Positions 17,003 to 25,727 of a stretch of DNA of 64,000 nucleotides are shown here, piece by piece; position 1 is the first letter of the stretch; each line of letters begins with the position of its first letter. Position numbers and translations under genes: made by a program. Origin of the DNA: SIG607 sp045605385 (lineage in GTDB: Bacteria > Bacillota > Clostridia > Oscillospirales > Acutalibacteraceae); assembly GCA_045605385.1 (NCBI GenBank), contig JAZUPW010000012.1, positions 124,001-188,000 of the forward strand, written 5' to 3'. The notes below the pieces were generated by a model. The model was not told the origin of the DNA. It did no database searches and was given only the letters and a program-made list of their open reading frames with translations.

Positions 17003-17911
17003 GTGACTAATTTTTTTAATTCTTTATATTCGCTGTGGAATCAAATTATTTTTGCAATTTCTAATATATCTGTTTTTGATGTGTTGGATATTCTTATTAT
17101 TGCTTTTATAATTTATAAAGCATTTCGTTTTTTGCAAGAAAATCGCGGCGGCCAACTTGTAAAGGGCCTTTTTCTGCTTTTAGTTGTTTACGCATTTTCT
17201 GTTTGGTTTGAACTTGTAACTGTTAACTGGTTGCTTTCAAAGGTTGTTGATTGGCTTGTTATTGCATTGGCAATTATTTTCCAGCCCGAACTAAGAAGAA
17301 TGCTTGAACGTTTAGGCAGAAGTAAAATAGGTCGCCTTGGCAGGTCTCCGGAAATGGACGGTGAAGCCGTTAAACGCTGTATTGAAAGTGTTTGTGTTGC
17401 CGCAAAGAATATGCAAGACCAAAAAATCGGCGCTCTTATTGTGTTTGAAAGAACAACACAGCTTGGCGATATAATTAATACGGGAACTGTTATTAATGCT
17501 GACATATCTTCTCAAATGGTAGGCAATATCTTTTTCCCGAAATCCCCGCTTCACGACGGCGCGCTTATTATTCGTGATACAAAACTTTGCGCAGCAGGTT
17601 GTATTCTTCCGCTTACTTCAAATGAAAATTTAAGTGCGCAACTCGGTACAAGACACCGTGCTGCAATAGGAATGAGCGAAGTATCCGATGCGGTTGTTCT
17701 TGTTGTTTCAGAAGAAACAGGAATGATTTCGTTAGTACAAAACGGAAGCATTGAACGCGGTTTTACTCAAATTCGCTTGCGAGAAGAACTTTATAAACTT
17801 TTAACTTATGAAGAGCAAAATGAAACCGAATTGTCATTGTTTAACAAACTTAAAGATATCCTTAATTCATTAAAGTTCAAGAAAGAAACCAAGAAAGAGG
17901 AAAACGAATGA
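17003..17911 (+). CDS. cdaA: diadenylate cyclase CdaA (c-di-AMP synthase)
   Basis: Membrane-bound enzyme making cyclic di-AMP from two ATP; c-di-AMP controls potassium and osmolyte uptake and cell-wall homeostasis. Three membrane segments fill residues 1-95. The DAC domain follows (about 100-270), with KSPLHDGALII (DGA motif) and LGTRHRAAIGMSE (RHR motif) intact, so it should be active. It starts at GTG 17003 with AGGGATGATT upstream. It overlaps cdaR by four bases. The usual third partner glmM is not adjacent. Confidence 0.93.
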   Translation: MTNFFNSLYSLWNQIIFAISNISVFDVLDILIIAFIIYKAFRFLQENRGGQLVKGLFLLLVVYAFSVWFELVTVNWLLSKVVDWLVIALAIIFQPELRRMLERLGRSKIGRLGRSPEMDGEAVKRCIESVCVAAKNMQDQKIGALIVFERTTQLGDIINTGTVINADISSQMVGNIFFPKSPLHDGALIIRDTKLCAAGCILPLTSNENLSAQLGTRHRAAIGMSEVSDAVVLVVSEETGMISLVQNGSIERGFTQIRLREELYKLLTYEEQNETELSLFNKLKDILNSLKFKKETKKEENE

Positions 17912-19176
17912 ACAAATTAATTTTGTGGCTTAAAAATATGTTTGCTAACAGGCGTTTTACCATTGCGTTTTCTTTAATTGTTGCATTTGTTGCATGGTTA
18001 GTTATTACTCTTGATCAAAACCCTGTACGCGAAGCGACTTTTTCAAATATGGCTATTCAGATTGACGTTACAACTTCTGCTGTTGGGGAAATGGGACTTG
18101 ATATTGTCTCAGATGATTATGCTAATGCCGCAACAGTTATAGTGCAGGGGCCAAACTATATAGTAAGTGCGCTTAAAAACAGTGATATTTCGGTATATGC
18201 CGATTTAAGCGAAGTAACGCAGGCTGGTACTTACGTTATTCCGCTTAAAGCTGAGCGCCTTAACGGTACAAGCGGCTACAATATTTTAAGCGTTTCGCCA
18301 AGTACAATAAAACTCACTTTTGACTATATAGATACAAGAGAATTTCCTGTTGTAATTAAAGCTGATGGTATAAGCGCCTCAAGCGGTCTTATTGCCGATG
18401 AAGCGGTTGTAAGTTCAACCGGCGATGCCAAACTTACTATAAAAGGCTCAAAAACCAAACTTGATTTAATCGGTTCGGTAGTGGCATTGGTAGGCGAAAA
18501 AGAAACAATAGACGCAACTAAGACTTATGATGCCGATATTCTTGTTTATGATGCAGAAGGTAATATGCTTAATACTTCTGATTATACACTTTCGGCACAA
18601 CAAGTTAAGGTTACGGTACCTATATGCAAAAAGAAAGTAGTACCTGTTAAACCTACCTTTATTAATGAACCGGTAAGTAATTTCGGTAATTCTTTGATTT
18701 CAAGCACTTCGGTTGATTCGGTAACGCTTATCGGTCCACCTGCCGTTATTGATGACCTTGAGTATGTAGAACTTTCTAAAATAGATTTTAGTGAAATTTC
18801 AACCGAAAAACGTTCATTTGATGTTTCTTTCTCTTTACCTGACGGTGTTAAGGTTTTAGATGGCGGAGAATTTGTTACGGTTAATTTAAGTCTCAGCGGT
18901 TATTCTACCAAAACTTTTACCGTAAGTAAGGATAACATTAGTTTTAAAAACGTGGCATCGGGCTGTTCTGCAAAAACCAATTCCAGTCTTAAGAACGTCG
19001 TAATTTGCGGGCTTTCAAAAACTCTTACAAATCTTAAAGCAGATGATTTGTACGTTGAAATTGATCTTTCGGGTAAATCTGCAGGCGAATACACCGTAAC
19101 GGCAATTGTTAAGAATAAAAACGATTTAGCCGTTTGGCAGGTCGGAAGTTATAGTATTACCGTAACTATTAGTTGA
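17908..19176 (+). CDS. cdaR: YbbR-domain protein CdaR, regulator of CdaA
   Basis: 422 aa: one N-terminal membrane segment (about 18-36, TIAFSLIVAFVAWLVITL), then extracytoplasmic YbbR-like repeats of about 80-100 residues. CdaR binds CdaA and modulates c-di-AMP synthesis in Bacillus and relatives. Recurring patterns such as YVIPLKAERLNG and YTVTAIVKNKN mark the repeats. The ATGA overlap with cdaA supports joint expression. A GC-stemmed hairpin follows. Confidence 0.88.
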   Translation: MNKLILWLKNMFANRRFTIAFSLIVAFVAWLVITLDQNPVREATFSNMAIQIDVTTSAVGEMGLDIVSDDYANAATVIVQGPNYIVSALKNSDISVYADLSEVTQAGTYVIPLKAERLNGTSGYNILSVSPSTIKLTFDYIDTREFPVVIKADGISASSGLIADEAVVSSTGDAKLTIKGSKTKLDLIGSVVALVGEKETIDATKTYDADILVYDAEGNMLNTSDYTLSAQQVKVTVPICKKKVVPVKPTFINEPVSNFGNSLISSTSVDSVTLIGPPAVIDDLEYVELSKIDFSEISTEKRSFDVSFSLPDGVKVLDGGEFVTVNLSLSGYSTKTFTVSKDNISFKNVASGCSAKTNSSLKNVVICGLSKTLTNLKADDLYVEIDLSGKSAGEYTVTAIVKNKNDLAVWQVGSYSITVTIS

Positions 19177-19182
19177 CAATAT

Positions 19183-19204
19183 GGGCTTCAATGAAGCCCT
19201 TTTG
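19183..19204 (+). terminator. Rho-independent terminator after cdaR
   Basis: GGGCTTCA/TGAAGCCC stem followed by TTTTG. The -35 of the next promoter overlaps its T tract. Confidence 0.75.
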
Positions 19205-19230
19205 TCATTTTTATAACATTGGCATATTAT
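19202..19230 (+). promoter_or_regulatory. promoter for the small membrane protein / recD2 unit
   Basis: TTGTCA (19202-19207), 17-bp spacer, TATTAT (19225-19230). Confidence 0.45.
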
Positions 19231-19248
19231 ACTAAGAGGTGATATGCT

Positions 19249-19554
19249 GTGTTAAAAATTATAATTTGTGTTTTTGTCTTGTTCTTTGCGTCGGTTGGAT
19301 TTAGCGTACTTATTGGTAAATTGTGGCTATGTATGTTAAAACCAAAAAAAGTAGGGAATGCCAATTTTGTGGTTGTGTTAGAAGATGGCGACGATATTGC
19401 ACAAATGGAATATTTTATTGAAAAATTTATTTGGTATGGCGCAGAGTTTGCCGATAAACTATATTTTGTTTGCGAAAATGAAATATCTAATGAATGTAAA
19501 AAACTATGCGAAAATAAAAGCAATATATATTGCTGTTCTAATTATAAAGTATAA
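19249..19554 (+). CDS. small single-pass membrane protein, unknown function
   Basis: 101 aa, not recognised. One hydrophobic N-terminal segment (about 2-22), then a short basic stretch (MLKPKK) and a soluble domain of about 70 residues: NFVVVLEDGDDIAQMEYFIE and DKLYFVCENEISNECKKLC, with five cysteines clustered toward the C terminus. The basic residues after the membrane segment suggest a cytoplasmic soluble domain. It starts at GTG with GAGGTGA 6 bases upstream; the ATG at 19244 is out of frame and ends at once. It has its own promoter and sits 15 bases before recD2. The strand-helix pattern vaguely suggests a small alpha/beta fold, no more. Confidence 0.7.
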   Translation: MLKIIICVFVLFFASVGFSVLIGKLWLCMLKPKKVGNANFVVVLEDGDDIAQMEYFIEKFIWYGAEFADKLYFVCENEISNECKKLCENKSNIYCCSNYKV

Positions 19555-19569
19555 AACAGAGGTTGTATT

Positions 19570-21783
19570 ATGGAAAACGGCAGTTTAAAGGATGAACTTT
19601 GCGGAATAGTACATAGAATTACATATCAGAATATAAGTAACGGATATACTGTTGCGGTTCTTAACACGCCTGACGGTGAAATAACTGTTGTTGGCACAAT
19701 GCCGCTTATTGTTGAAGGTGATAACCTGAAACTTACTGGTTCTTATGTAATTCATTCCGCATACGGCAGGCAGTTTTCCGTTTCTTCTTTTGAAAAGCAA
19801 ATGCCCACAACTGCGGCGGCAATTCTTCGGTATTTATCGGCAGGCGTTATTAAAGGCGTTGGCCCAAGTACCGCTAAAAACCTTGTGGAAATGTTTGGTG
19901 AAAAAACTCTAAGCGTTATAGAAAACAACCCCGATGAATTAACAAGGGTTAAGGGCATTTCTAAAGAACGCGCCTACAATATTTCTAACAATTTTAAAAT
20001 GCAGTTTTCTATACGTGACGTTATGCTTATGTTGGGCGAATATAAAATTTCACCCGAAGATTCAATAAAGGTTTATAAAGTGTTGGGTCAAAATGCCGTA
20101 GAAATAATTAAGAACAATCCTTATGTACTTTGTAAAGATAATATAGGTTTTCCTTTTGAAACAGTAGAAGATATTGCTGCCTCATTTAACGTTGAAAATA
20201 ACGATCCCATGCGTATATGTTCGGGCATTGAATACGTGCTTAGAAAAAATCTTTTAAACGGGCATACTTGTTTGCCTAAAGATAAACTAATTAAGGTTTC
20301 GGCATCTCTTTTGGATTGCACTGTGGAAACAGTTGAAGAAATACTTTATAATATGCAACTGTCGTTTTTGGTTGAAAGCGAAACAGTAGATAAATGTGAA
20401 TATATTGCTTTACCAAATTACTGTGCGGCTGAGCGTTTTGCGGCGGCGAAACTCTGCGCTATGGATTCATATGACCAAGCACGGCTTAATTTAAGCACAA
20501 ACGAACTTGAATTTGTTGAAAAAGCCATAGGTATAACTTTAGATGAAAAACAAAAAGAAGCAGTTTTTGCAGCATTTAACAATGCAGTATTCGTGCTTAC
20601 GGGCGGCCCCGGAACAGGAAAAACAACAACCCTTAAAGCAATGATAGAACTTTTTGAATACAGAGATATGCATATAGAACTTGCCGCGCCTACAGGCCGC
20701 GCCGCAAAAAGAATGTCAGAACTCACAGGTAGAGAAGCCAAAACTATTCACCGTTTGCTTGAAGTTTCCTGGACCGATGATAACGATACGCCAATATTTT
20801 GCCGCGATGAACAGAATCCGCTTGAATGCGACGTTATTATTGTAGATGAAGTTTCTATGGTTGACGCTGTTGTTTTTGAAAGTTTGTTGCGCGCTTTAAA
20901 AATGGGCTGTAAAATTATTTTGGTAGGCGATACCGATCAGTTGCCAAGTGTTTCGGCGGGGAACATACTAAATGATTTAATTATGAGTGAATGCTTTAGT
21001 TGTGTACGGCTCACCAAAGTTTTCAGACAAGCGCAACAAAGCGCAATTATAACAACGGCACACTCTATAATTAAGGGCGAAATTCCCGATTTAAGTATTA
21101 GAGATTCTGATTTGTTTTTTATTGAAAAGTACGATGAAGACAATGCAATAGATACTTTGTGCAGTTTGTGTGAAGGCAGACTTGAAAATGCTTATGGATT
21201 TGATTCTTTTAAGGATATACAGGTGCTGTGCCCTTCAAGAAAACTTCCGCTTGGAACCGTTAATATTAATGAAATTCTTCAAAATCGATTAAACCCCAAA
21301 ACGGCAAAAACCAATGAGTTTGTTTATAAAGGATATACTTTAAGGACCAACGATAAGGTAATGCAAATAAAAAACAATTACGATATAACTTATACTAAAG
21401 ATAACGGGGAAGTAGGTTGCGGCGCATTTAACGGTGACGTTGGAACAATTGAATCTATTGATTTGCGAAACGATAAAATTAAGGTGCGTTTTGATGACCG
21501 TATTGTTACTTATTCTCGCGAAGAAGCCTTTCAACTTGAACCCGCCTATGCGGTAACTGTACATAAAAGTCAGGGAAGCGAGTTTGAATGTGTAATTCTT
21601 CCTCTTTTATCTGTTCCCGAAAAACTGTGTTACCGTAATCTTCTTTATACGGCGGTTACACGCGCTAAAAAACTTTTAATAATTATTGGCAGTAAAGATG
21701 TGTTCAAGGCAATGACCGAAAACGACCGTAAAACTTTAAGATATACGTTGCTTAAAAAATTCTTAAAGGAGAATATGGTTTGA
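19570..21783 (+). CDS. recD2: ATP-dependent RecD2-like DNA helicase
   Basis: Stand-alone 5'-to-3' superfamily 1B helicase of the RecD2 type, without RecB or RecC. An N-terminal OB-like domain (about 1-75) and helix-hairpin-helix segments (VIKGVGPSTAKNLVE, RVKGISKERAYNI) precede the motor. Walker A is LTGGPGTGKTTTL (about 343-355), motif II is IIVDEVSMVD, and the late motif is TVHKSQGSEF. 737 aa matches the family. These helicases act in repair and replication-fork rescue. It overlaps comF by four bases. Confidence 0.93.
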   Translation: MENGSLKDELCGIVHRITYQNISNGYTVAVLNTPDGEITVVGTMPLIVEGDNLKLTGSYVIHSAYGRQFSVSSFEKQMPTTAAAILRYLSAGVIKGVGPSTAKNLVEMFGEKTLSVIENNPDELTRVKGISKERAYNISNNFKMQFSIRDVMLMLGEYKISPEDSIKVYKVLGQNAVEIIKNNPYVLCKDNIGFPFETVEDIAASFNVENNDPMRICSGIEYVLRKNLLNGHTCLPKDKLIKVSASLLDCTVETVEEILYNMQLSFLVESETVDKCEYIALPNYCAAERFAAAKLCAMDSYDQARLNLSTNELEFVEKAIGITLDEKQKEAVFAAFNNAVFVLTGGPGTGKTTTLKAMIELFEYRDMHIELAAPTGRAAKRMSELTGREAKTIHRLLEVSWTDDNDTPIFCRDEQNPLECDVIIVDEVSMVDAVVFESLLRALKMGCKIILVGDTDQLPSVSAGNILNDLIMSECFSCVRLTKVFRQAQQSAIITTAHSIIKGEIPDLSIRDSDLFFIEKYDEDNAIDTLCSLCEGRLENAYGFDSFKDIQVLCPSRKLPLGTVNINEILQNRLNPKTAKTNEFVYKGYTLRTNDKVMQIKNNYDITYTKDNGEVGCGAFNGDVGTIESIDLRNDKIKVRFDDRIVTYSREEAFQLEPAYAVTVHKSQGSEFECVILPLLSVPEKLCYRNLLYTAVTRAKKLLIIIGSKDVFKAMTENDRKTLRYTLLKKFLKENMV

Positions 21784-22487
21784 ATTTGTTAAAAAACGTA
21801 TTTTCCGCTATTTTGGATTTTTTCTTTCCAAGCCACTGTTTTGGTTGCGGTAAATCAGTAAGCGATGGCAGAACAATATGCGAGAAATGTCTTGAAGATA
21901 TAAAAAGAATGCCTGAAAAGGTATGTCTTAATTGCGGTGAGCCGCAAAATACGTGTAAGTGTGCCGATTACGTTTTTTATTTTACTAAATCGTACAGCGT
22001 GTTTTATAATACCGAAATTGCTCAACGCGGTATATATTCATTAAAGTTTAACGGTAAAACTTCAAATGCTCGCTTCTTTTCAAATGAAATGGCAAAAAGC
22101 GTTAATGAACATTTTTCCAACGTTAAGTTCAACATTGTGTGTAACGTTCCTGCGCACCCGCTAAAAAAACTGCAAAGAGGTTTTGACCAATCGCATTTAC
22201 TTGCTGAAAGTTTAGCCGATTTACTTGATATACAATACTGTGAAAATATACTTAAGAGAAAAATTATAAGTAAAACCCAACACAAGACAGATAGCGTTAG
22301 TAACCGATTTGAAAATGCCTACAACAGTTTTTACAGCAAAGCAAAACTCAATAATAAAACCGTTTTGCTTGTAGATGATATTAAAACCAGCGGTGCTTCG
22401 CTTAGCGCTTGTGCAAGAAGTTTGCTGTATTCGGGCGCAAAAGAAGTATATTGTATAACTGCTTTGGTTTCTCAAAAGCCAAACTAA
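21780..22487 (+). CDS. comF: ComF-family phosphoribosyltransferase-like protein
   Basis: 235 aa. N-terminal zinc-ribbon-like cysteines (CFGCG, CEKC, CLNCG, CKC; about residues 20-65) precede a type I phosphoribosyltransferase fold with the PRPP loop VLLVDDIKTSGAS near 197-209. In naturally competent bacteria ComF helps bring in single-stranded DNA; dprA is also in this window. It starts at TTG 21780, overlapping the recD2 stop, with AAGGAG 8 bases upstream. Whether this organism is competent cannot be said. Confidence 0.87.
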   Translation: MNLLKNVFSAILDFFFPSHCFGCGKSVSDGRTICEKCLEDIKRMPEKVCLNCGEPQNTCKCADYVFYFTKSYSVFYNTEIAQRGIYSLKFNGKTSNARFFSNEMAKSVNEHFSNVKFNIVCNVPAHPLKKLQRGFDQSHLLAESLADLLDIQYCENILKRKIISKTQHKTDSVSNRFENAYNSFYSKAKLNNKTVLLVDDIKTSGASLSACARSLLYSGAKEVYCITALVSQKPN

Positions 22488-22490
22488 CAG

Positions 22491-22519
22491 TTGAAATTAA
22501 TAATAAATTTTTATATAAT
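22491..22519 (+). promoter_or_regulatory. promoter for the MreB homologue
   Basis: TTGAAA (22491-22496), exactly 17 bp, perfect TATAAT (22514-22519), directly after the comF stop. Confidence 0.7.
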
Positions 22520-22536
22520 ATTTTTGGTGATTAAAA

Positions 22537-23559
22537 ATGGCTACAGAAATTGGAATAGATTTAGGTTCTTCAAAAACTGTTATTTTTTCGGGTTCGAAAA
22601 TTGTTTTAGAACAACCAAGTATGGTTACAGTTGATTCCGAAACCTACAAGCCCGTTTATTTTGGTGATGATGCAAAACAGACTTTAGGCAGAACACCTGA
22701 TACTCTTGAATGCATTATGCCTATACAACACGGTCTTATTGCCGATTACGATATTGCGCAGTCTATGCTTACGCATTATATGACAAAAGCGTTTGGCAAT
22801 AAAATTATAAGACCAAAAGTAATGGCAACTCTTCCTACAGGCCTTACCGAACTTCAGCACCATTCGGTTTCTAACGTTGTTGTTGCGGGTGGCGGCAGAA
22901 GTGTAAGCGTTGTTGAAACTCCTTTGGCTGTTGCTATTGGGCTTGGACTTGATTTCGATTCTCCGCACGGTCATTTAATTGTAGATATCGGCGCAGGTAC
23001 CACCGATATTGCCGTTCTTTCCTTGGGCAGTATTGTTACTTGCGATTCATTTAAAACTGCTTCTTACAGTTTTGATGAAATTATTACAACTTTTGTGCGC
23101 AGAAGCCGAAATATCGCAATCGGAAGCTTAAGCGCCGAACAAATAAAAATGCAAATAGGTTGCGTTTATGAACGTCCTATAGAAGTTACGGCAATTTCAA
23201 AGGGAAGAAATCTGTTTACTGGGTTGCCCGAAGTTTTTGAAATTACTTCAAGCGAAGTTTATAACGTTATAAAACCTTGCGCGCTTTCAATTTGTAATGC
23301 AATAAGAAAGGTGTTAGAACAAACCGAACCCGATTTGGTTGCCGATATTAAAAATGACGGGCTGTACCTTGTTGGCGGCGGTTCAAAAATTTTCGGAATG
23401 AAAGATTTACTTGAAGATTACCTTGGACTTTCAGTTAATACGGTTGATGATCCCGAGTATAGTGTTGTCAAAGGCGCGGCAGCGGCATTATTGCATCCGC
23501 AAAAACTTAAAAACATAAATTACCAACTTCGTTCTATAAAAGAATTAGAAATTCATTAA
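22537..23559 (+). CDS. mreB: MreB/Mbl-type actin-like cell-shape protein
   Basis: 340-aa bacterial actin that forms membrane-associated filaments guiding side-wall peptidoglycan synthesis. Phosphate-1 is IGIDLGSSKTVIF, with a Ser-Lys in place of the usual Thr-Ala/Asn of DLGTAN. Phosphate-2 is LIVDIGAGTTDIAVLS and the adenosine motif is LYLVGGGSKIFGMKDLL. PLAVAIGLGLDF is also typical. mreC and mreD do not follow, so this could be an Mbl- or MreBH-like paralogue. It has its own promoter and a short GGTGA ribosome site. Confidence 0.85.
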   Translation: MATEIGIDLGSSKTVIFSGSKIVLEQPSMVTVDSETYKPVYFGDDAKQTLGRTPDTLECIMPIQHGLIADYDIAQSMLTHYMTKAFGNKIIRPKVMATLPTGLTELQHHSVSNVVVAGGGRSVSVVETPLAVAIGLGLDFDSPHGHLIVDIGAGTTDIAVLSLGSIVTCDSFKTASYSFDEIITTFVRRSRNIAIGSLSAEQIKMQIGCVYERPIEVTAISKGRNLFTGLPEVFEITSSEVYNVIKPCALSICNAIRKVLEQTEPDLVADIKNDGLYLVGGGSKIFGMKDLLEDYLGLSVNTVDDPEYSVVKGAAAALLHPQKLKNINYQLRSIKELEIH

Positions 23560-23566
23560 AAAACAC

Positions 23567-23594
23567 TTGACATTTTGAAAAAAAGTGTTAAAAT
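23567..23594 (+). promoter_or_regulatory. promoter for infC-rpmI-rplT
   Basis: Consensus TTGACA (23567-23572), 16-bp spacer, TAAAAT (23589-23594). It drives a long leader before infC. Confidence 0.75.
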
Positions 23595-23599
23595 ATGTT

Positions 23600-23735
23600 A
23601 GTACAATAAAGTAGAACACACCGTTCTCACCCTCATTGGCAAGCTCCTAAAGGGTCAATAACTTTAAAGAATTTAGCTTTGGCTATGCTTTGTTGTTATG
23701 CGTGAACGGTTTTCGTTCACGCTTTTTGTTTATTA
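23600..23735 (+). promoter_or_regulatory. infC operon leader, probable L20-binding autoregulatory leader
   Basis: About 150 nt of transcribed leader that ends in an intrinsic terminator immediately before the infC ribosome site. In Bacillota this leader binds ribosomal protein L20 (encoded third in the operon) and switches between read-through and termination. The structured segment around 23612-23650 (GAACACACCGTTCTCACCC) and the terminator at 23700-23729 fit that arrangement. The identity with the named family is recalled, not computed. Confidence 0.65.
23700..23729 (+). terminator. leader terminator (attenuator) before infC
   Basis: GCGTGAAC/GTTCACGC with a 7-nt loop followed by TTTTTGTTT, 10 bases upstream of the infC GGAGGTG. 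Premature termination here would shut off infC, rpmI and rplT together. Confidence 0.85.
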
Positions 23736-23752
23736 AACGGAGGTGCGTAACC

Positions 23753-24271
23753 ATTAGCAGTAAAGAAGTAGCAATTAACGAACAGATCCAGTTTAAAGAG
23801 GTTAGAGTAATCGATACCGAAGGCGGTCAGTTGGGTATTCTTCCTATTAAAGATGCCGTAGCAGCTGCTTATGCAAAAGATTTGGATCTTGTCTGCATTT
23901 CACCGAACGCTGTTCCGCCTGTTTGTAAAATTATGGACTACGGAAAATATCGTTTCGAGCAGACAAAACGTGAAAAAGAAGCAAAGAAAAATCAAAAGGT
24001 TATAGATGTTAAAGAAATCCGTTTGGGTCTTAGCATCGATACTCACGATTTTGAAACAAAGGGAAATCACGCTATTCGCTTTTTAAAGAGCGGAGATAAA
24101 GTTAAGGTTTCTATTCGTTTCCGTGGCCGTGAACTCGGACATCCCGAAATTGGTCTTGAAACTATGACCCGTTTCGCTGAGTATTGCTCTGAATATGCTA
24201 CGGTTGAAAAACCTGCTAAAATGGAAGGCAGGAATATGCTTATGTTCCTTGCGCCGAAGTCATCAAAATAA
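23753..24271 (+). CDS. infC: translation initiation factor IF-3 (AUU start)
   Basis: Binds the 30S subunit, blocks premature 50S joining and proofreads the start codon. The N-terminal domain (INEQIQFKEVRVID), the linker (KKNQKVIDVKEIRLGL) and the C-terminal domain (VKVSIRFRGRELGHPEIG) are all standard. I place the start at ATT 23753: GGAGGTG lies 7 bases before it, the resulting 172 aa matches the family, and rare AUU starts are known for infC, where IF-3 represses its own synthesis. Any upstream ATG/TTG/GTG start in this frame would read through the leader terminator hairpin and add leader-encoded residues. Confidence 0.93.
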   Translation: MSSKEVAINEQIQFKEVRVIDTEGGQLGILPIKDAVAAAYAKDLDLVCISPNAVPPVCKIMDYGKYRFEQTKREKEAKKNQKVIDVKEIRLGLSIDTHDFETKGNHAIRFLKSGDKVKVSIRFRGRELGHPEIGLETMTRFAEYCSEYATVEKPAKMEGRNMLMFLAPKSSK

Positions 24272-24294
24272 TGGTATTTTAAGGAGGATTAACT

Positions 24295-24492
24295 ATGCCT
24301 AAGATTAAAACTCACAGTGGTGCAAAAAAGCGTTTTAAACTCACCAAAACCGGTAAGGTTAAACGTGCTCATGCATTCAAATCGCACATTCTCAACAAGA
24401 AGACATCAAAGCGTAAGAGAAACTTACGTAAGACAGTTGTTGCTGACGTAACAAACGTTGCAGCAGTAAAGAAAATGGTTCCCTATAAATAA
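24295..24492 (+). CDS. rpmI: 50S ribosomal protein L35
   Basis: 65-aa highly basic protein; MPKIKTHSGAKKRFKLTKTG is the family signature. AAGGAGG precedes the ATG. Second gene of the IF3-L35-L20 operon. Confidence 0.97.
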   Translation: MPKIKTHSGAKKRFKLTKTGKVKRAHAFKSHILNKKTSKRKRNLRKTVVADVTNVAAVKKMVPYK

Positions 24493-24524
24493 GGAACATC
24501 TTAAAAAAGATGGAGGTTTAGTAA

Positions 24525-24884
24525 ATGGCACGTGTTAAAGGTGCGTTAGCTACGCGTAAAAGAAGAAAAAAAGTATTAAAGCTCGCAAAAGGCTATTTTG
24601 GAGCTAAGTCCAAGTTATTTAAAACTGCGAAAGAAGCAGTTATGAAATCGGGCAATTATGCCTATATCGGTCGTCGTCTTAAAAAGCGTGATTTCCGCCG
24701 TTTGTGGATTACCAGAATTTCTGCTGCTGCAAAAATGAACGGTATGAACTATTCTACATTTATGAACGGTCTTAAGATCGCCGGCGTTCAGATTAACCGC
24801 AAGATGCTTGCCGAGATTGCTGTAAGCGATCCCGCTGCTTTTACTGCTCTTGCAACACAGGCTCAGAAGGCTTTGAAGAAATAA
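24525..24884 (+). CDS. rplT: 50S ribosomal protein L20
   Basis: 119-aa basic 23S rRNA-binding protein needed early in 50S assembly, and the expected repressor of this operon through the leader. MARVKGALATRKRRKKVLKL at the N terminus and NRKMLAEIAV in the C-terminal domain are diagnostic. A strong terminator follows. Confidence 0.97.
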   Translation: MARVKGALATRKRRKKVLKLAKGYFGAKSKLFKTAKEAVMKSGNYAYIGRRLKKRDFRRLWITRISAAAKMNGMNYSTFMNGLKIAGVQINRKMLAEIAVSDPAAFTALATQAQKALKK

Positions 24885-24890
24885 TTTCTG

Positions 24891-24926
24891 TCGTCCAAGA
24901 TATTTTTATCTTGGACGAATTTTTTA
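24891..24926 (+). terminator. Rho-independent terminator after rplT
   Basis: Perfect 12-bp stem TCGTCCAAGATA/TATCTTGGACGA, TTTT loop, followed by ATTTTTTAAT. Confidence 0.92.
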
Positions 24927-24947
24927 ATATTATCCGGAGGTGAAGTT

Positions 24948-25727
24948 ATGCAGTTTGTAAATATAACCAGCAAAGAAAACAGTAATGTTAAAGAAATAAA
25001 AAAACTTAATACTTCTGCAAAATACCGCGCTGAAAAAGCGGCTTTTGTTATTGAGGGTGTAAGAACTATTGAAGATGCCTTAGATAACGGTATTACTTTT
25101 TCTCATTTATTCTTTACAAGTGATGCAGAACGTAAATTTTCAGATTATATTAAAAAGTTCGTTCCATACAGTAACGAGGTCTATATTTTAAGTAACAGTA
25201 TTATGTCTTACGTTAGCGATACCAAAACTCCGCAAGGGGTTATTGCTATTGCTAAAATGCCTGAAAAACAGTTTGCTGTAGACAAGTGCGGAAAATATTT
25301 AGCGCTTGAAAATCTTCAAGACCCTTCGAATCTGGGCGCTGTTGCAAGAACCGCCGAAGCGCTTGGAATAAGCGGTATTTTTGTGTCAAGCGATAGTTGC
25401 GATATATATAGCCCTAAGGTGTTGCGCGCTTCTATGGGTACAGTTTTGCGTATGCCCATTTATATTTGTGACGACTTACTTAAAGAATTGAAAAATAGTA
25501 ATCTTACAACCTATGCTTGTGTTGTACACGGACAAGCGCAAAGCCTTAGTGATGTAACTTTTGAAGAAGGCAGTGTTGCGGTAATCGGCAACGAAGGCAA
25601 CGGTTTAAGTGAAAATATGATTAACAGTTGCGACCGAAGAATTACTATACAAATGCAAGGCAAGGCTGAATCCTTAAACGCGGCAACTGCTGCGGCTATT
25701 GTTATGTGGGAGATGGTATCACCTTGA
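24948..25727 (+). CDS. SpoU/TrmH-family RNA 2'-O-methyltransferase
   Basis: 259 aa. The N-terminal substrate-binding domain (about 1-95) has SKENSNVKEIKKLNTSAKYR. The C-terminal SPOUT knot domain has LQDPSNLGAVARTAEALG, the motif VIGNEGNGLSENM and the terminal MQGKAESLNAATAAAI. The family methylates ribose 2'-OH in rRNA or tRNA; an RlmB-like 23S role is most likely but the target nucleotide cannot be told. The position after infC-rpmI-rplT is common in Bacillota. The stop overlaps the likely dprA TTG start. Confidence 0.88.
   Translation: MQFVNITSKENSNVKEIKKLNTSAKYRAEKAAFVIEGVRTIEDALDNGITFSHLFFTSDAERKFSDYIKKFVPYSNEVYILSNSIMSYVSDTKTPQGVIAIAKMPEKQFAVDKCGKYLALENLQDPSNLGAVARTAEALGISGIFVSSDSCDIYSPKVLRASMGTVLRMPIYICDDLLKELKNSNLTTYACVVHGQAQSLSDVTFEEGSVAVIGNEGNGLSENMINSCDRRITIQMQGKAESLNAATAAAIVMWEMVSP

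Noticed and set aside
23690..23752. Extended infC start upstream of the leader terminator
   Set aside because: Translation would cross the terminator hairpin and add residues absent from IF-3; ATT 23753 fits the ribosome site and family length.
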